DNA from: Gnetum montanum | Taxonomy: Eukaryota; Streptophyta; Gnetopsida; Gnetales; Gnetaceae | Reading direction: 5' to 3' | Length of the DNA: 64,000 nt | NCBI GenBank assembly: GCA_015680685.1 | Contig: MNCI01035354.1 | Location: 1,262,253-1,326,252, forward strand | Part shown: positions 58,811 to 64,000 of the stretch, one piece after another | Layout: every line of letters starts with the position of its first letter | How positions within the stretch are numbered: position 1 is the first letter of the stretch | Position numbers and translations under genes: made by a program | The notes under the pieces: model-generated | What the model was told of the DNA's origin: nothing | Seen by the model: only the letters and a program-made list of their open reading frames with translations | Database searches by the model: none

Positions 58811-59374
58811 CAATGATCAGAATGATCAAAGGACAATAAAGAATCTAGAGAAGATAGAAGCTCATATATATTTTTTTACTAGTACTAAAGAAAGTATTAA
58901 GTAGCCTATACAAATAACTTATAAGATAAATTTTTCCTTATCTGATAAGAATACTATTAACTCAAAGATTAAACTTGTATCAATGAGAATGTTATAACTG
59001 ATGGTAAAGATTTTTTATCTAACAAGTGACAAGGTAAAGATCTTCTAAAAGATGTGCTACAATTTTCTTACTTTGATACAAATACTGGTATTAAGCCATA
59101 GAGCTCTATATCAAACTATTTTGCTATTTTAAGTTTAAGCTTAGATATTGAAAGTGATGTAAATGTCATTAGGCCTAGAATCTTCCTCCCTAATAATAAT
59201 TAATTTTCTTCATTTATTTCTTTAAATTTTTAACCGTAAGATTATACACTTGAGTAGATAACCCTAAAATTAGAAAATGTTTTCCTTCCATTTTTTTATG
59301 TTGTCTACTCAATGTCAAGTATGTGATTAAATTTAAGTTTTCTTTACTCTTTATTAATACTTTTTTGGGATCAA

Positions 59375-59430
59375 ACACCCCCCCTAATATAGGTGCATCC
59401 CAAGATATATAGTCCAATTAGAGAAGTTAT
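59375..59430 (-). repeat. SINE tail fragment
   Basis: Minus strand CTAATTGGACTATATATCTT then GGGATGCACC and TAGGGGGGTGTT matches the tails of SINE copies 1 and 3 without a head. It lies between the two ORF1 relics. Confidence 0.55.
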
Positions 59431-59609
59431 TTTTAACAAGAATTTTTTTGTGGGAAATGATCTAAAAATAACACTAATATATCTTAGACTATAGAGACTA
59501 TAAATAATTTTAAAGATTTATATTTTATTTTATCTAATGATTTATACAAATCCCTATCAAAAGATATCACTTTATAATACATACTTCTACAAATTATTAG
59601 ATTTCTTCA

Positions 59610-60170
59610 CCTAACTAAGGATTTTACACTAATGATTCATGTAATTCTTGAATGCTATGAAATTATTATTTTGCATGCTCACTATTTTTCCAAATATTTT
59701 TTAGTTATTGAATTAGTCAATACTAAAATGATTAAGAAATCATTAAATCTTAAATTTTTTATGGACCAGTGTAATACTTTTATTGCTCGAGAATGGAAAA
59801 TGCATTTTAATCCATATTCTTCTAATTATTCTAAAATTCTTTATTGGATTGAATTCAAAAATCTTCCTCGTATTTTTCAAAGTATTGAAAGTAAAACTAT
59901 TAGCAACATTAAAACAATCTTGAAGATAAGTCAAAAACATTACTAGATGGTGTACAACACACATGTTATTTTATATAGATTGATTTATAGTAGAAAAAGA
60001 AAGAATTAAAAATCAAGGTTGATAATCAATGTTTTTTTCCAAAAAAAATTACAAATTATAATTTTCAAGAATGTTGTATCTATTATCACCATGAACGCCA
60101 TGTTATTGGAATCTATCCTATTCTCAACAAAAAATTTATTCATGAGAAAAAGAAACAACAATTTTTAGAA
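59610..60170 (+). pseudogene. L1-type LINE ORF1 relic, second copy
   Basis: An open frame at 59632-59946 with EWKMHFNPYSSNYSKI, YWIEFKNLPRIF fits the DUF4283 C-terminal half. Downstream, CCIYYHHERHVIGIYP (about 60080) is a CCHC knuckle with two Cys read as Tyr. It is more legible than the first copy and is followed in the right order by ORF2. Confidence 0.6.
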
Positions 60171-60539
60171 AAGGAAAATAATGGTAGTTTTCAGCATGCA
60201 TAAATAAAATCTTATTCAATAAATTTTTAACATTTTACTAATCCTTTTAATTCTAAAGATGCTAGTAAAGTCTTGATATCTAAAGAAAATTTCTCTTTTA
60301 AAAAAGAAACTTTCAACAAGAATTGGTAATGAAAATACTAATGTAGGTAGATTTCATTGATTGCAACATAAAAAGAAAAGGTTTGCAAATACTACTTTCA
60401 ATTTAAAATCCCCAAAGGTATCTCATTCTTCTTTTTCTACTACTACTATTCCAAGTGTTCTTTTATCACACAATGCTTTTTCACTTATTAGTGACATGGA
60501 TTGTGGGACAAATGTAGGGCTTGAAAAATCAAGGATGGG

Positions 60540-61290
60540 GGCCTCCTTTTCCACATCTCAACATTAGTTTTATCATGGAATGTTTAAGACCTTTCTTATA
60601 AGTCCCAAGCAAATATTACTAGGGAGTACCTTTTAAACCATCCTTTATCTTCCAATTTTCTTTTTCTATAAGAAATTAAGATTTTAGCTCATAATATTAG
60701 TTTTTTTGGTAAATGCATTTTAAAAAATTGCATTATTTTTTTTGCTACTCATGAAGTTAATAAAGAAGTGTTTGCTACTCTTGTTAATAAAAATTGAACT
60801 AGAAAGGTTTTGAATTTTAGTTTTAATAACCTTAAAAGAGGTAATTGGATTATTTTTCATAGTGAAAAAGGTGACTTTTCTATAATGTTTGCTCTCTTAA
60901 TAATTTGAAAAATTGATCAGAAGTTTAGAAATATCTTCTATTTCTTCCTAAAGTTCCTTGAATTATTCAAGGTAATTTCAATTTGGTTGAAATTCATTTA
61001 GATAAGATTCATGATATTTCTCCTAATATGTTTTTTCAAGAAAAAGAAAATTGGTGCAATTTCAAAGAAAAATATTTTCTTTCTGATGTTAGCTCTTTAT
61101 ACCCATCTCATTCAAATAAAAAACATTATAATTAATGTAATTATTAATCAATAAATGATAGAATTTATTGTTAACTTGATAAATTTTACATCTCTAATAT
61201 TTTCTTATGGAAGCCTACAAGGAAAGTAGAAGTGCATACAGACGTAAATTTTTAAATCATTTTCCTATTATCATTTTTCTCTGTGGTATT
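60540..61290 (+). pseudogene. L1-type LINE ORF2 endonuclease relic
   Basis: Frames read LSWNV, NITREYLLNHP and FLFL.EIK (the SWNVRGL...FLQE.K start of plant L1 endonucleases). They continue with GNWIIF, VP.IIQGNFNLVE (the GDFN motif, Asp read as Asn), ENWCNFKEKYFLSDV and LDKFYISN. This apurinic endonuclease-like domain nicks the target DNA. The reverse transcriptase that should follow is absent; family F LTR sequence follows at about 61.6 kb. Confidence 0.65.
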
Positions 61291-61599
61291 AATTCTATAT
61301 GCTTTTGAAAGCATGATCTTTTTCATATAAATGCTAATATGTTCATAAGACCTAGCAGGAAAAATATTTTGATGTCTTTTTGAAATGTAGAAGAAAAAAA
61401 TCTACTAATGATACTAATTGGATTAATTGATGACAACTAACTGCTTGTAGTGTTAGAAATTATGCTAGATGATTTGGAAAGTAATTTGATAAGCATAAGC
61501 ATCAAGTTAGATAAGATCTTGTAATATTTGTAAAGCAAACACGAATTCTTTTAAACTAAAATATGGAACAAGGGTTGCTACCTCAATAGATCCTAAAAG

Positions 61600-62513
61600 G
61601 ATCCATTTCCCAAACTTCTAAGTAGATCTAGCGTAGAAAACAAGAACAACATAATGAAATGGAGAAAATCTCTCTTATATTAAGAAAACTCTCAAAATAT
61701 AGAGAAAATACATCAAAGATGAGGAACCAAGCTCAACATACAACTCTCGCAAGGATCTTAAAGGCCACACATGTCCCCTTTCAATCCTCAATTGCTCACC
61801 ATGCAGCCAAAGCTTAAGACAAGACATTTATCAAAGATTCTTTCAACCTCTCTTGAATGCTTTCTCTTTCCTCTCACTTAATTTTCTTACACAAGCTCTC
61901 CTCCATCCTCTCTCATGAGCTCTCTCTCTCTCTCTCTTGCTCATAGTACCAATGGTGAATACAACAATAGTTATGATAAACTGAAAGATAAGAAACCTAG
62001 AAACCTTTCCTCAATTCAATGTGAGGCTCTTCAAATGTTTTCCAAGTCTTCTCACTTTCTCCTCAATGTTTTCATCTTTTTAGATCTTGTTTTAGTTGTT
62101 TCCTAAATTGGTATGGGTGTTTTTAGAAGTTTCTTTAGTTGTATAGGTCATCTATGACCTTGCCAAGATGTTTTCTATGTCAACCTAGCTATTAGGGAAT
62201 ACATATAATATTTTTGGGACACATCTTCTCCTAGCCCAAGATGTCTCCTCCTATGGAAAGAGGTCTTAACCAAGATGTCTCTAGGTTTAGGGAGACATCT
62301 CCTCCAAGATATCTTCTTCTTAGATAAGACATCCTTCTTAAGACTTCTACACTTACATCAAGACATCTCCTTTGACTTCTAGATGCCTTCTATCACCCTT
62401 GGGTCTTATCCAAGGCATCTCCTAGCCTTCCGAGACATCCTCTTCAAGCCTAAAACCTATAAAACACAAATGTAGCATATAATAAGGAAATCATGAGATG
62501 TGTCTCTACACCA
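61600..62513 (-). repeat. 3' LTR of family F, copy 2
   Basis: In minus orientation it starts TGGTGTAGAGACACATCTCA at 62513, aligned with copy 1 (TGTTGTAGGAACATCTCTTG). AGATGTCTC-type words (AAGATGTCTCC, GGAGACATCTCC) repeat at 62165-62450. The left end is not resolved. Since a polypurine tract lies on its right, this is the 3' LTR of a minus-strand element that leaves the window. Confidence 0.6.
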
Positions 62514-62530
62514 ACTCTCCCACCCTTAAA
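62514..62530 (-). other. Polypurine tract of family F element
   Basis: Minus strand AAGGGTGGGAGAGT directly before the LTR start. It differs from the GTCATGGGGG tract of elements A-D. Confidence 0.6.
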
Positions 62531-62832
62531 AATGTTATGCTTCATGATCTTTCTAAGATAGAAGGCATCATTTCCTCATGACTCAAGGCCATCACACTTG
62601 GCACAACAATCAAGACTTAATGCATTAGAAACATGAAAATGAGAATCATTTGATGTTTTTATTTGGAGCTTCCTTTGCTCATGGAGGCTTGTCCTCATGC
62701 ACCACAATGCTTCCTTTTTTGAACATCTTCTTGGAATGCTTCCCTTTCATCTCCATGATGACTCAAACCTATAACAAATGAAGAATAAGAAAGAGAAAAA
62801 TGATTAGGCTTTATTAATCAAGCATCCTTTCT

Positions 62833-63440
62833 TCACTTCTTCTTCCTCTTCTTCATCTTCTTCTTCTTGGAGATTGGAAGACTACCACATAGCTTCGTTT
62901 CATCATTACCACTACCATGTATATTGCCTTCATGTTTCTCATCGATTTGCCATCCAAGACAATTAAATCCATCAACATACTTCAAAATTTTATTATTTCT
63001 ATAATCAATAGCAAGCATCTCAAAATTCTGGAAAATCATATCATTATTGATGTCTTCACCAACATCAATAATGACCTTCTCACAATGACTATCCCAATAG
63101 TCATCATCATCAAACAAATTATCCTTATTATTCTTCCTCTCACTAAAAATGGCATCAAAAGTCACAACATGACTCTCAATATCATCACAATCACCACAAT
63201 GATCATGATGCTCATCATTACCATTGAACCACTAGCAAGCTAAAGTAAAATACTAACATCCATTAGACTAGCTTCAACATGAGAGATCTTACTATCATCA
63301 ACAAGGTAAATCTTAAACTCACTTACCTCTTTGTGGCTTCTCCCATCCATCTTTGGTTCAACTTGATCTTCAATATGTGGTTTTCCAATCTCATCAAAGC
63401 TTGAAGGTTCAAGAATCCAAATAGGAGTTTCCAATTCCAA
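62833..63440 (-). pseudogene. Last ORF of family F element, unknown product
   Basis: Two minus frames (63440-63240 and the frame ending at 62833) join through one frameshift near 63230, giving about 200 residues. It is acidic: SSFDEIGKPHIEDQVEPKM, then EFKIYLVDDSKISHVEAS, a cluster HHDHCGDCDDIESH, FDDDDYWDSHCEKVI and GFNCLGWQ, ending in a Lys/Arg-rich tail. I recognise no family. The position next to the polypurine tract suggests a 3'-terminal ORF of an LTR element. The His/Cys cluster might bind metal. Confidence 0.4.
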
Positions 63441-63779
63441 TGGTCTCTCTTCTTCAAGGGAATTATCAACAAGCTCTTCATCTCATTTTGAGGTTACCAA
63501 CTCAAAAGGTAAACTCTCCTTAATGGCTTTAACATCATATTCATCAAGAACATCATCAAAGTAATCATTCTTCTACATACCTTACCTAGAAGTCTAACCT
63601 CTCTCCCTTGAGATAGTCCCATCTTAGCTTTCACTTTTCCCTAGCCATAAGGTATAGAAAATTTGTAAAAATAATGAGTATCATACCTTCTAATGCTACC
63701 TTTGATCCTTCTTGAAGAAGTCCCTTGATCTTTGCTACTCTTTTGGTTTTGATCCTTCATCCTTCATTGTCACATCCTC

Positions 63780-64000
63780 ATTCCTAAATGATGTTGTTGT
63801 CTAATGAAGATGGTGCCTCTTCATAACAAGTATTATTGTTATCATAATGAGATCAAAAAGGGAAGTTGTAATTGAGACCTGAAATGTCACATTGTAATTA
63901 TGGATGTGTCTCTTGAGGTAACCTTTTGGGGTTTGACCTAAGGAATTTATACCCAGGCTTTGAGGTCATGTCAGGCATGGAGTGGTGAAGCCAAGAAATG
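63780..64000. repeat. Dispersed repeat G, copy 2 (runs off window)
   Basis: Colinear with 28076-28310; see there. The right end lies outside the window. Confidence 0.65.

Noticed and set aside
62917-63243. A 108-codon plus-strand frame rich in Ile/Asn/Thr
   Set aside because: It is the antisense shadow of the acidic family F ORF.

Overview
The window is repeat-dominated nuclear DNA of a plant, most likely a seed plant with a large, retrotransposon-rich genome. The evidence is Athila-lineage Ty3 elements with primer sites matching plant tRNA-Asp, copia and chromovirus relics, L1/RTE-type LINE pieces, tRNA-derived SINEs and a fragment of an AZG-type purine permease gene. The DNA is AT-rich, and I found no intact host gene. 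The species cannot be named from the sequence.

Four related Athila-like elements form the backbone. Element A (minus strand, 1-8469, left LTR cut by the window edge) keeps gag and a third ORF (ORF3) but has no protease, reverse transcriptase, RNase H or integrase. Element B (plus, 16405-23547) is complete from LTR to LTR with a perfect 5-bp target duplication GTAAG. It keeps gag and protease, has lost RT to integrase, and has a 56-codon ORF in place of ORF3. Element D (plus, 31294 to about 38640) has its 5' LTR, primer site, gag and post-pol spacer, but gag runs into foreign DNA that contains the permease pseudogene and a minisatellite. Element C (plus, about 41138-53166) is the fullest copy: gag, protease, RT, RNase H, integrase, spacer, ORF3 and 3' LTR. 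It lacks a 5' LTR and is damaged at its catalytic sites.

The most interesting signal is shared architecture rather than one gene. LTR U3 regions carry arrays of short palindromes (GATATC cores in A, B and D; ATCGAT-like in C) just upstream of a TATA box. In A and C a second block of the same design (palindromes or U3-like words, then CTATAAATA) lies inside the element, about 460-470 nt upstream of the ORF3 start; D has a candidate equivalent. A splice-acceptor-like TGCAG sits directly before the ATG in A and B. A polypurine-tract-like box, GTCATGGGGG, recurs three times per element: after pol, before ORF3 and at the true PPT. Together these suggest a separate transcription unit for the env-position ORF3.

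Between the Athila elements lie an RTE-like LINE tail with an adjoining SINE (9.5-10.2 kb), a chromovirus pol relic (12.3-13.9 kb), a 453-bp near-perfect tandem duplication (28.4-29.3 kb), copia gag pieces (30.6-31.3 and 40.4-41.0 kb), an unrelated LTR family F with AGATGTCTC arrays (39.7-40.4 and 61.6-62.5 kb), tandem SINEs (54.5-54.9 kb) and an L1-type LINE with two ORF1 relics and an endonuclease relic (58.3-61.3 kb). Long stretches at 10.2-12.3, 13.9-16.4, 23.6-24.5, 26.3-28.1, 53.2-54.5 and 55.4-57.7 kb show nothing I can identify.
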